NCBI GenBank assembly: GCA_023300255.1
Contig: JALZWC010000240.1
Span: forward strand, 1 to 6,163
DNA length: 6,163 nucleotides
Direction: 5' to 3'
From: Saprospiraceae bacterium
GTDB lineage: Bacteria > Bacteroidota > Bacteroidia > Chitinophagales > Saprospiraceae
In this document: positions 1 through 6,163 of the stretch, one piece after another
Numbering within the stretch: position 1 is the stretch's first letter
How the letters are laid out: every line of letters begins with the position of its first letter
Notes under the pieces: model-generated
Told to the model about the DNA's origin: nothing
The model's input: only the letters and a program-made list of their open reading frames with translations
The model's database searches: none
Translations under genes and position numbers: made by a program

Positions 1-50
1 CCGCCCATCCGCTTTGCGGTTCAGGAGCTTACACTCCTTCATCTTAGAGT
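1..50. other. GC-richer patch with two small hairpins at the left edge; possible end of a neighbouring gene or repeat
   Basis: Seen: 27 of the first 50 bases are G or C, against 16 of the next 50. Two short inverted repeats lie side by side: CCGC (9-12) / GCGG (16-19) with a 3-base loop, and AGGAG (23-27) / CTCCT (34-38) with a 6-base loop. All three + frames are open from the edge and close at 45-47, 50-52 and 61-63, so the tail of a + strand gene is possible. On the - strand an ATG at 42-40 reads 14 codons out of the window (MKECKLLNRKADGR) without a Shine-Dalgarno sequence. None of these is long enough to identify. The abrupt composition change suggests a boundary (gene end or repeat edge), which is inference. 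Confidence 0.3.
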
Positions 51-316
51 AAAAAATGACTAGCTTAAAACGACCAATTTATTCTCACTCTTTGCCTTAC
101 ATCTTTATGTGCAAACAAAAATATACTCATATAACTTCTCTACGCCTATATAGTTAATATGGTTAAATATTTGCCTAGCCTTCTATTTTTATCCATATAT
201 TGAGTATTAATTCTTATTCAAACAATATACACTCACCTATTCTCATTTAACCTAAGATGTTATAGGTAAGAGATCAGCGAAGATACGCCAAACTACCTTA
301 TCAAATAAAAACAATT
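51..316. other. AT-rich 5' flank of the A2M gene with no recognisable gene
   Basis: This stretch is strongly AT-rich and holds no credible reading frame, tRNA or repeat array on either strand. It must contain the promoter of the downstream gene unless transcription enters from the left. I looked for the Bacteroidota promoter pattern (TTTG near -33 and TAnnTTTG near -7). The closest -7-like match is AATATTTG at 166-173, one base off, but it has no TTTG at the proper distance upstream. A sigma-70-like TATAGT occurs at 149-154, which is expected by chance in such AT-rich DNA. ACCTAT (235-240) and ACCTA (250-254) can each pair with the same segment at 262-267 (ATAGGT), giving two weak alternative stems in the leader. 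I do not call a regulatory element from this. Confidence 0.5.
302..316 (+). promoter_or_regulatory. A-rich translation initiation leader without a Shine-Dalgarno sequence
   Basis: The 15 bases before the ATG at 317 contain no GGAGG-like element. They are mostly A, with A at -3, -6 and -12 to -14. Many Bacteroidota initiate translation without Shine-Dalgarno pairing and favour A at such positions, so this fits a native start in that phylum. The start is also fixed by an in-frame TAG at 263-265, with no other ATG, GTG or TTG codon in frame between that stop and 317. Confidence 0.45.
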
Positions 317-385
317 ATGCAATCAGCCTACCAGTATCGCTATATACTATTAGCTAATCTATTCCTACTCACACTATTTGCTTGC
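317..385 (+). other. Lipoprotein signal peptide (residues 1-22) and lipidated Cys23
   Basis: Residues 1-9 form a short polar N-region with a single Arg8. Residues 10-22 are hydrophobic (ILLANLFLLTLFA), followed by Cys23. The lipobox is L20-F21-A22-C23; Phe at -2 is less usual than Ala or Ser but tolerated. Signal peptidase II would cut before Cys23, leaving a diacylated cysteine as membrane anchor. The mature N-terminus begins C-K-N-K-K and is basic. The acidic export signal reported just after the cysteine in surface-displayed Bacteroidota lipoproteins is not visible, so a periplasm-facing anchor is slightly favoured. That topology is inference. Confidence 0.85.
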
Positions 386-3300
386 AAAAACAAAAAACAA
401 GCTACCAGTCTTAATGTTGTTAGTTCCTATATCTATGCCTATACATCAGGTGCAGTTTCCAAATCGACGCCAATACGTACTAGATTTATACGAGAGGCTA
501 TTAGTGCCGACGAGGTCGGAACTGTTGTTGATAATTCAATTTTCAAAATAAATCCAAGTATAGCAGGTAGCGCTGTATGGGAGGATACCAGAACAATTCT
601 TTTCAAACCAGAAGGAACATTTACTTCTGATGAAAATTATCAAGTCACTGTGGCATTACAAAAATTATTTTCAGATGCAAAAGGGAAAACTAGCGAATTT
701 ATATTTAACTTTAGAACAAAACCTTTACGTTTTGATTTGCTAGTAGAAGGATTAAAAGAAGTAAACAAAAAATTAAAATCACAGGAATTGATTGGAACGA
801 TTAATACTTCTGATCTAGTTCCCACCGAGTTGATAGAGCAGTCACTAAATGCTCAACAAGATGGTCGAGACTTACCGATCACTTGGATTGATCTAGAGAG
901 TGGTGCTAAACATCGTTTTATTATAAAAGAAATTCGACGAGAAGAGAAGGCTTCTGAAGTAGTACTTAACTGGAACGCTAGTCCCTTAAACATCAAAGAG
1001 AAAGGTAGTAAAACTATTGCTGTTCCGGCGATCCATGATTTCAAAGTACTAACGGTAAGTACTAGCGCAGAAGGAGACCCACATATATTAATTAACTTTT
1101 CAGATCCCATCCTAAAAACACAAGAACTTAAAGGCTTGGTGTCTATTAAGGATTATACAAAAGGCTTAAAGTATATAGTAGAAGGGAATGACTTACGGAT
1201 CTATCCTTCTGAAAAAATTACTGGTAACCATACCATACTTATTGGCGAAGGTATAAAAAATAAAACAGGAGGGCGTTTAACTAAAAGAAGTACATTCAAT
1301 ATTAGTATTGCAGATATAGAACCTGCCGTTCGTTTAGTAGGTAATGGAACAATTATTCCCACTTCTGATGGTTTATTGTTTCCATTTGAAGCAGTTAGTT
1401 TGAATGCGATAGATGTAGAAATTTTTAAAATTTATAATGATAATATTCTTCAATTTTTACAGACGAATGAACTAGATGGAGATCGTAATCTCGCTCGCGT
1501 TGGAAAAATATACTTACAAAAAAAGATTCTTTTAACCGAATTAGATCCTACCAGTAATAGTCGTACATGGACTCGCTACGCATTCGATTTAAAGCCCTTA
1601 ATTGATAGCGATAACGACCCCAATGCTATCTATCAAGTGAGAATTGGATTTAGAAAGGCCTACACTACTTATACTTGTGAAGACAAGGCTACGACTAGCA
1701 ATGACCTGTCCCTAGTGGAAAACCCATTCGATAAGCAAGCCACACCAAAAAGTATTTTGGATAGTTACTATGGGATAGATGGAGATAGGAGGAATTACAA
1801 TTGGCAGCAGCGAAAGAAGCCATGCCATCATGCCTATTATAATTCTTCTCGATTCAAAAAACGGATGGTCATTGCCTCTGATTTAGGAATAATTGCTAAA
1901 AGAGGGAAAGATAATAAAGTCTTAGTAGCAGTAGCAGATATAAAGACAACGCAACAAAAAGTAGGCGTGCAATTAGATTTTTACAATTATCAGCAACGAC
2001 TAATTAGTACTGCCACTACAGATAGTGAAGGTATTGCTAAAATAGATTTAGAAGAAACACCCTTTGTAGTAGTTGCTACGAAGAAGAATCAGACAACAGA
2101 TGATCAAAAAGGCTATTTAAAAATGATGGATGGAAGTGCCCTTTCTTTAAGTCGATTTAATGTATCAGGAGCCCGCCCACAAAAAGGATTGAAGGGATTT
2201 ATTTATGCAGAAAGAGGGGTCTGGAGACCGGGAGATTCTATCTTTTTGAATTTCATATTGGAGGATAAAACACAAAAACTACCTGCCAATCATCCAATTG
2301 CTGTAGAACTTATCAACCCCAAAGGACAAGTGACCCAACAGTGGACCAGTTCCAAAAATGTAAATAATATCTACTCAATGGCTACCAGTACTAGTACGGA
2401 TGCGCCGACAGGCAACTGGGTCGCCAATGTATCCGTCGGAGGCGCAAAATTCAGTAAGCGTTTAAAAATAGAAACGGTCAAACCAAATCGACTAAAAATA
2501 AAATTAGATTTTGGAGATGCAGAAACCCTGCAGGTGCAAGAGGAACAAGTCTCCGGAAATCTACAAGTCAATTGGCTACATGGTGCGCCTGCACAAAATG
2601 TCAAAGCCAGAATAGAGGCACAAGTTACGGCTATTAATACGACTTTTGATAAGTATAAAGAATACGAATTTGATGATCCTGCTAGAAAATATAATCCAGA
2701 ACCAATGGTCATTTTTGAGGACCAAGTGGATAGCGATGGGATCGCTGCTATTAAAGCAAAACTCACTAGCAAAAATGTAGCTCCAGGTAAACTACGTTGT
2801 AATTTTCAAACCAAAGCATTTGAAAAAGGAGGCGATTTTAGTACCAATAATTTCTCCATGCCTTATAGCCCTTACAATGTTTATACTGGTGTCTTTTTAA
2901 AGAAAAATAAATACGGAGAAAAGCGTTTGAAAATTAATCGAGATGGTGATATTGAATTCATCGCTGTCGACGAAAAAGGAGAAGCATTACGTAGCAGAAA
3001 TTTAAAAGTTGGTTTATACAAAGTCGATTGGAGATGGTGGTGGGATAGCGGTCGAGATAATATTGCAAAGTACAATTCTGCTCAGCATTATGGTGCCATT
3101 GATACGGGTTCTTTACGAACAAACTCTAAAGGCACCGCTACTTGGTCCGTTAAAGTTCCTGAATGGGGCAGGTATTTAGTACGCGTATGTGATGTTGAAA
3201 GTGGGCATTGTTCAGGAGATTTTTTCTACGCAGGCTCTCCTTGGTATGAAGACGAGGACGATGGTGGACAAAATAGAAAAGCAGCCGCAATGCTGCGATT

Positions 3301-5908
3301 CGCAGCGGACAAAGATAAATACCAAGTAGGCGAATCTGTAGAATTAACCATCCCTTCTAGTGAAGACGGACGGGCATTAATTTCTATTGAATCTGGAAAT
3401 CGAATCCTAGAAACTTATTGGACGGATACGCAAGCAGGAGAAACTAAATTTAGTTTTTATGCTACTAAAGAAATGACACCTACTATATATGCGAATGTGT
3501 CTTTATTACAACCGCATGCACAGATTAAAAACGATTTACCAATTCGATTATATGGCGTAGTACCTATCAATGTCGAGGATAAAAATACTAGACTAGAACC
3601 TTTATTAGATATGCCAAAAACACTAGAACCACAGCAGACCATTACTATAAAGGTTTCTGAAAAATCTAACAAACCAATGGCCTATACGATAGCTATGGTC
3701 GATGAAGGCTTACTAGATTTAACCCAATTCAAGACCCCTACTCCATGGAATACCTTTTATGCTAGAGAAGCATTAGGTGTTAAAACATGGGATGTATACG
3801 ATTATATATTAGGGGCACACGGCACACAGTTGGATAGAATTTTAGCGATAGGAGGAGATGGCGCATTAGCCGCCACTAAGCAGCCCGATAAAGCCAATCG
3901 TTTCAAAGCAGTGGTTCGACATTTAGGCCCTTTTTATTTAGAACGAGGGACCGCTACGCATCAAATCACACTACCAAATTATGTAGGATCTGTCCGTACT
4001 ATGATCGTAGCTGCTAATAAAGGGGCATATGGAGAATCGGAGACCACTACACCTGTAAAGAAACCATTGATGACTTTAGCTACCTTACCAAGAGTCTTAA
4101 GTCCAACGGAAAAACTGACGCTACCTGTCACTGTTTTTGCAATGGAAGATAAGATCAAAAATGTACAAGTAAAGGTGACAGAAACAAGTGGCATCGTTGA
4201 CATTGTAGGTGAAAGCAGCAAAAACATTACCTTTGAAAAACCAGGAGAAACTGTCGTTAATTTTGATCTAGCAGTCAAACAATCCATAGGAATTGCCAAA
4301 TTTAAAGTAGAAGTTTCTGGCGGCGGAGAAGTAGCTACCCATGAAATTGAATTAGCGATTGACAATCCAAATCCTTATGTCAATAGCCTAAAAGAGAAAG
4401 TACTCCAACCAGGAGAAGTGTGGAATACTACCTATGAAGCTATTGGTATGCAGGGCACGAATACGGGCATTTTAGAAATAGCCAATATTCCGCCAATTGA
4501 TATAGGTAATCGTTTAAACTATTTATTGCGTTATCCACATGGATGCGTAGAACAAGTAACTTCTGCTGCTTTCCCGCAGCTATATGTTAATAAATTAATG
4601 GAGCTCGATCAAAAAATGCAAGATCGAAGTACAGAAAATATTAAAGCAGGAATTGAACAAATTAAAAAATTCCAATTGGCTAGTGGTGCTTTCAGCTATT
4701 GGCCAGGGAATACTCATAAGAGTGACTGGGGAACTAGTTATGCAGGACATTTCCTATTAGAGGCAAAAGCACTTGGCTATACCATACCTCCTAATTTATT
4801 AGACAATTGGAAACGGTACCAAAAAAAGCAAGCCAATAGCTGGACGAGAAGTACTAGCTATAATGATGACATTCGACAAGCTTATCGCCTATATACCTTA
4901 GCGGTAGCAAATGCACCAGAAATGGGTGCGATGAATCGGCTTCGAGAGACTGCCAAATTGAAGAATCAAGCTAAGTGGCGACTTGCAGCTGCCTATGCAC
5001 AAACAGGAAGATTTGAAGTAGCGGAAGCATTGGTAAAAGAATTATCAACTACTGTTAAGCCTTACAAAGAGTTATCCTATTCTTATGGCTCTGGATTAAG
5101 AGATGAAGCGATGATTTTAGAAACACTAGTGCTAATGAAAGATTATGAACAAGCAGGCAGAGTCGTTAAAAATATGTCTAAGCAATTGAATTCTGGTTCT
5201 TGGTTTAGTACGCAAACAGTTGCCTATTCTTTACTCGCAGTAGGTAAACTAGTAGGGAATACGGCTATTGGAAAACCTTACAACTTTAACTATCAAGTAG
5301 GTAATCTGGCTGCACAAGATGCTGGCTCGGATAAACCAATTATGAATATTGATATTCCTGTGGATGGGCATAATAATAAGACCTTAAAAGTTACGAATAA
5401 CAGCGATGGTATTTTATATGCAACGATCATTGTCAATGGTCAACCGCTAATGGGGGAAGAAACTAGTGACGAAGAGGATTTGAATATGAGCGTTCAATTT
5501 GTTGATTTAAAAGGGGAAACCATTAATACAACGCAAATACCACAAGGGACAGATTTTGCAGCAAAAGTAACTATTTCTAATCCAGGCAATAGAGGGATCA
5601 ATTATGAAGAGATGGCCTTGACTCAAATCTTTCCTTCTGGTTGGGAAATTCTCAATACCCGCATGAGCAATCTTGATTATTTTAAAGATGCCAATACGCC
5701 TGAATATTTAGATGTAAAAGATGATCGAGTCTATGCTTATTTCGATATTAATAAAAAGAAGACCCATACTTATATGGTGCAATTAAATGCAGCGTATCAA
5801 GGCACCTATTATTTGCCTGCGATTACTTGTGAAGCGATGTATGATAATACGATCTATGCTCGTTCGGAAGGACAATGGGTGAAGGTGGTGGCGCCTCGGG
5901 AGTTGTAG
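317..5908 (+). CDS. Alpha-2-macroglobulin family lipoprotein with intact thioester motif
   Basis: This is an 1863-residue bacterial A2M, a broad protease trap of the cell envelope related to E. coli YfhM/ECAM. In this family, cleavage of a bait segment triggers a shape change that entraps the protease, and the thioester can bind it covalently. Seen: a lipoprotein signal peptide with hydrophobic residues 10-22 and lipobox LFAC (Cys23); an Ig-like Big_5-type domain at about 40-137; macroglobulin-type domains, including IPTSDGLLFPFEAV near 345 and PC-x-x-AYY from C503; an MG2 domain at about 627-715 with the signature WRPG (636-639); a bMG6-like domain at about 851-977; a bait-region domain (A2M_BRD type) from about 993; VDEG at 1128-1131; the A2M core domain from about 1201; a helical thioester domain at about 1395-1650 with GCVEQ (C1410, E1412, Q1413); and a bMG10-like C-terminal domain at about 1735-1858. 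Length is normal for long Bacteroidota members, with no frameshift or truncation. The only in-frame ATG start is at 317 and the stop is TAG. Domain borders are by eye. Family call is very secure; target proteases are unknown. Confidence 0.95.
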   Translation: MQSAYQYRYILLANLFLLTLFACKNKKQATSLNVVSSYIYAYTSGAVSKSTPIRTRFIREAISADEVGTVVDNSIFKINPSIAGSAVWEDTRTILFKPEGTFTSDENYQVTVALQKLFSDAKGKTSEFIFNFRTKPLRFDLLVEGLKEVNKKLKSQELIGTINTSDLVPTELIEQSLNAQQDGRDLPITWIDLESGAKHRFIIKEIRREEKASEVVLNWNASPLNIKEKGSKTIAVPAIHDFKVLTVSTSAEGDPHILINFSDPILKTQELKGLVSIKDYTKGLKYIVEGNDLRIYPSEKITGNHTILIGEGIKNKTGGRLTKRSTFNISIADIEPAVRLVGNGTIIPTSDGLLFPFEAVSLNAIDVEIFKIYNDNILQFLQTNELDGDRNLARVGKIYLQKKILLTELDPTSNSRTWTRYAFDLKPLIDSDNDPNAIYQVRIGFRKAYTTYTCEDKATTSNDLSLVENPFDKQATPKSILDSYYGIDGDRRNYNWQQRKKPCHHAYYNSSRFKKRMVIASDLGIIAKRGKDNKVLVAVADIKTTQQKVGVQLDFYNYQQRLISTATTDSEGIAKIDLEETPFVVVATKKNQTTDDQKGYLKMMDGSALSLSRFNVSGARPQKGLKGFIYAERGVWRPGDSIFLNFILEDKTQKLPANHPIAVELINPKGQVTQQWTSSKNVNNIYSMATSTSTDAPTGNWVANVSVGGAKFSKRLKIETVKPNRLKIKLDFGDAETLQVQEEQVSGNLQVNWLHGAPAQNVKARIEAQVTAINTTFDKYKEYEFDDPARKYNPEPMVIFEDQVDSDGIAAIKAKLTSKNVAPGKLRCNFQTKAFEKGGDFSTNNFSMPYSPYNVYTGVFLKKNKYGEKRLKINRDGDIEFIAVDEKGEALRSRNLKVGLYKVDWRWWWDSGRDNIAKYNSAQHYGAIDTGSLRTNSKGTATWSVKVPEWGRYLVRVCDVESGHCSGDFFYAGSPWYEDEDDGGQNRKAAAMLRFAADKDKYQVGESVELTIPSSEDGRALISIESGNRILETYWTDTQAGETKFSFYATKEMTPTIYANVSLLQPHAQIKNDLPIRLYGVVPINVEDKNTRLEPLLDMPKTLEPQQTITIKVSEKSNKPMAYTIAMVDEGLLDLTQFKTPTPWNTFYAREALGVKTWDVYDYILGAHGTQLDRILAIGGDGALAATKQPDKANRFKAVVRHLGPFYLERGTATHQITLPNYVGSVRTMIVAANKGAYGESETTTPVKKPLMTLATLPRVLSPTEKLTLPVTVFAMEDKIKNVQVKVTETSGIVDIVGESSKNITFEKPGETVVNFDLAVKQSIGIAKFKVEVSGGGEVATHEIELAIDNPNPYVNSLKEKVLQPGEVWNTTYEAIGMQGTNTGILEIANIPPIDIGNRLNYLLRYPHGCVEQVTSAAFPQLYVNKLMELDQKMQDRSTENIKAGIEQIKKFQLASGAFSYWPGNTHKSDWGTSYAGHFLLEAKALGYTIPPNLLDNWKRYQKKQANSWTRSTSYNDDIRQAYRLYTLAVANAPEMGAMNRLRETAKLKNQAKWRLAAAYAQTGRFEVAEALVKELSTTVKPYKELSYSYGSGLRDEAMILETLVLMKDYEQAGRVVKNMSKQLNSGSWFSTQTVAYSLLAVGKLVGNTAIGKPYNFNYQVGNLAAQDAGSDKPIMNIDIPVDGHNNKTLKVTNNSDGILYATIIVNGQPLMGEETSDEEDLNMSVQFVDLKGETINTTQIPQGTDFAAKVTISNPGNRGINYEEMALTQIFPSGWEILNTRMSNLDYFKDANTPEYLDVKDDRVYAYFDINKKKTHTYMVQLNAAYQGTYYLPAITCEAMYDNTIYARSEGQWVKVVAPREL
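4541..4555 (+). other. Thioester motif GCVEQ (residues 1409-1413)
   Basis: The motif C-V-E-Q sits in the context YPHGCVEQVTSAAFPQL, close to the bacterial consensus YP-x-GC-x-EQ-x-TS. In A2M and complement proteins the Cys side chain (C1410) and the Gln (Q1413) form an internal thioester that reacts with nearby nucleophiles after activation. Both residues are present, so this copy should be able to form the bond, unlike the thioester-less bacterial subfamily. A His (H1478) lies 68 residues downstream in the helical domain; its role is unknown. Confidence 0.9.
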
Positions 5909-5912
5909 TTTT

Positions 5913-5982
5913 TTAGATTCTTTGGATATACGTTTGGATATACGTTTACTAAACCTTCAAGGTTTAGTAAACGTGAATCTAA
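5913..5982. repeat. Interrupted palindrome just after the A2M stop codon
   Basis: The core is a perfect inverted repeat: 16 bases at 5942-5957 (ACGTTTACTAAACCTT) match the reverse complement at 5959-5974 around a single central C at 5958. An outer 8-bp arm, TTAGATTC (5913-5920) and GAATCTAA (5975-5982), is also complementary. It abuts the core on the right but is separated from it on the left by 21 bases. Without those 21 bases the element would be a perfect 49-bp palindrome. It starts 5 bases after the TAG stop, so it would lie in the 3' end of the mRNA and could end or protect the transcript. It lacks a downstream T-run, so it is not a standard intrinsic terminator. Confidence 0.85.
5921..5944. 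repeat. Tandem duplication of a 12-bp unit (TTTGGATATACG x2)
   Basis: TTTGGATATACG occurs at 5921-5932 and again, identically, at 5933-5944, followed by TTT that continues the pattern. The repeat occupies the stretch that interrupts the left arm of the surrounding palindrome, and its last three bases run into the palindrome core. Two perfect copies suggest a recent duplication or replication slippage at a hairpin, which is inference. Confidence 0.9.
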
Positions 5983-6005
5983 GTCGAGGATAGAAATAGT
6001 AATAG

Positions 6006-6020
6006 TTTTTCGTAGAAAAA
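6006..6020. repeat. Small AT-rich hairpin
   Basis: TTTTTC (6006-6011) and GAAAAA (6015-6020) are perfect reverse complements around a 3-base GTA loop. It lies between the palindrome after the A2M gene and the larger inverted repeat to the right. Such a short AT-rich hairpin can arise by chance. Read on the - strand, the T-rich side follows the large inverted repeat and could contribute to termination of a leftward transcript. Confidence 0.4.
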
Positions 6021-6061
6021 TATAGAGACTCTGCAACTCTCCGTCTCTGCGTTCAATACCA

Positions 6062-6076
6062 CATTCCAAAGGAATG
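6062..6076. repeat. Nested hairpin 1 in the large inverted repeat
   Basis: CATTCC (6062-6067) pairs perfectly with GGAATG (6071-6076) around an AAA loop. It lies 5 bases inside the left 30-bp arm, so in folded form it would be a side hairpin at the junction of the main stem. Confidence 0.6.
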
Positions 6077-6093
6077 CAATTTCTAATTATATT

Positions 6094-6109
6094 TTTCCCC
6101 TCTGGGAAA
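6094..6109. repeat. Nested hairpin 2 in the large inverted repeat
   Basis: TTTCCC (6094-6099) pairs perfectly with GGGAAA (6104-6109) around a CTCT loop. It lies 4 bases inside the right 30-bp arm, nearly mirroring the first nested hairpin, so the whole element could fold into a stem carrying two side hairpins. Confidence 0.6.
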
Positions 6110-6120
6110 TAAGATTGAAC

Positions 6121-6143
6121 GCAGAGACGCAGAGTTGCAGAGT
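6121..6143. repeat. Three GCAGAG hexamers at 8-bp spacing in the right arm
   Basis: GCAGAG starts at 6121, 6129 and 6137, giving GCAGAGAC, GCAGAGTT and GCAGAGT, an 8-bp period. The left arm shows the complementary pattern CTCTGC (6029-6034), CTCTCC (6037-6042) and CTCTGC (6045-6050). The single arm mismatch falls in the middle unit of the left arm. Confidence 0.75.
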
Positions 6144-6163
6144 TTAAATCATTAATGGCATAA

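Larger units (their letters stand above)
6028..6143. repeat. 116-bp inverted-repeat element with 30-bp arms
   Basis: Left arm 6028-6057 and right arm 6114-6143 are reverse complements at 29 of 30 positions. The only mismatch is C6041 opposite C6130. The 56-base centre contains two further perfect hairpins (6062-6076 and 6094-6109). No reading frame of note lies inside, so it is not an insertion sequence with its own transposase. The size, near-perfect arms and lack of coding content fit a small non-autonomous repeat element, a MITE-like unit, or a structured terminator between genes. GCAGAGACGCAGAG-type sequence recurs in intergenic DNA of several bacterial phyla as far as I recall, but I cannot check copy number here. 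No flanking target-site duplication is obvious. Confidence 0.8.

Noticed and set aside
1..42. Possible start of a leftward gene (ATG at 42-40, 14 codons to the window edge)
   Set aside because: Only 14 codons are visible, with no Shine-Dalgarno sequence or clear promoter, and the same bases are open in all three + frames too. Evidence is too thin for a CDS call.
166..173. Bacteroidota-type -7 promoter element (AATATTTG)
   Set aside because: It differs from TAnnTTTG by one base, has no TTTG at the expected distance upstream, and lies 143 bases before the start codon in very AT-rich DNA where such matches are common.
2371..2772. 133-codon open frame on the - strand inside the A2M gene
   Set aside because: It lies wholly within the well-supported A2M coding region, resembles no known family, and is best explained as a chance frame opposite the real gene. 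The same holds for the shorter - strand frames at 640-825, 853-1110, 2881-3075, 3457-3672 and 3979-4365.
317..5908. High number of CTAG tetramers and repeated Ser-Thr-Ser codons (AGTACTAGC-like) in the gene
   Set aside because: CTAG is rare in some proteobacteria but need not be rare in AT-rich Bacteroidota, and the count looks near the level expected for this composition. The recurring AGT-ACT-AGC strings reflect codon preference.
5909..5982. Intrinsic terminator made of the palindrome after the A2M gene
   Set aside because: The stem is strong, but the T-run (5909-5914) lies before it rather than after it on the + strand, and the stem is AT-rich. A terminator role is possible but not shown, so it is listed as a repeat.
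5854..6069. Open frame on the - strand (71 codons) covering the end of the A2M gene and the downstream repeats
   Set aside because: It overlaps the A2M coding end, begins inside the large inverted repeat, and runs through the palindrome. Its NVYPNVYP repeat simply translates the 12-bp tandem duplication, and it shows no recognisable domain.
6028..6143. Insertion sequence terminal repeats or a CRISPR array
   Set aside because: No transposase fits between the arms (56 bases), no target-site duplication is clear, and the GCAGAG units are only 8 bp apart with no spacers, so neither label fits.

Overview
The window holds one long protein-coding gene on the + strand (317-5908) with short non-coding flanks. 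The gene encodes an 1863-residue bacterial alpha-2-macroglobulin (A2M)-family lipoprotein. It has a lipoprotein signal peptide with the putative lipidated Cys23, a series of macroglobulin-type beta domains, a helical thioester domain with an intact Cys-Val-Glu-Gln motif (C1410 to Q1413), and a C-terminal bacterial macroglobulin domain. Its likely role is envelope defence: trapping proteases that enter the periplasm or reach the cell surface.

The organism is most likely a member of the Bacteroidota. The DNA is AT-rich, the start codon has an A-rich leader and no Shine-Dalgarno sequence, and the domain order with its PC-x-x-AYY segment resembles the long A2M proteins of that phylum. A finer placement cannot be supported from this sequence alone.

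Layout: positions 1-50 are a GC-richer patch with two small hairpins. It may be the edge of a neighbouring gene or repeat. Positions 51-316 are AT-rich 5' flank with no convincing gene and no clear Bacteroidota-type promoter. The A2M gene follows. Positions 5909-6163 are non-coding but crowded with inverted repeats. The first is a 16-bp-arm palindrome inside an interrupted 8-bp outer stem, carrying a 12-bp tandem duplication in one arm. Next come a small hairpin and then a 116-bp inverted repeat (29 of 30 arm positions paired) with two small hairpins in its loop and an 8-bp GCAGAG periodicity in its arms.

No second gene is visible, so operon partners cannot be judged. In particular, no penicillin-binding protein gene (the common pbpC partner of bacterial A2M genes) begins in the 255 bases downstream. 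I see no clear new multi-gene system. The least explained part of the window is the structured DNA after the gene.
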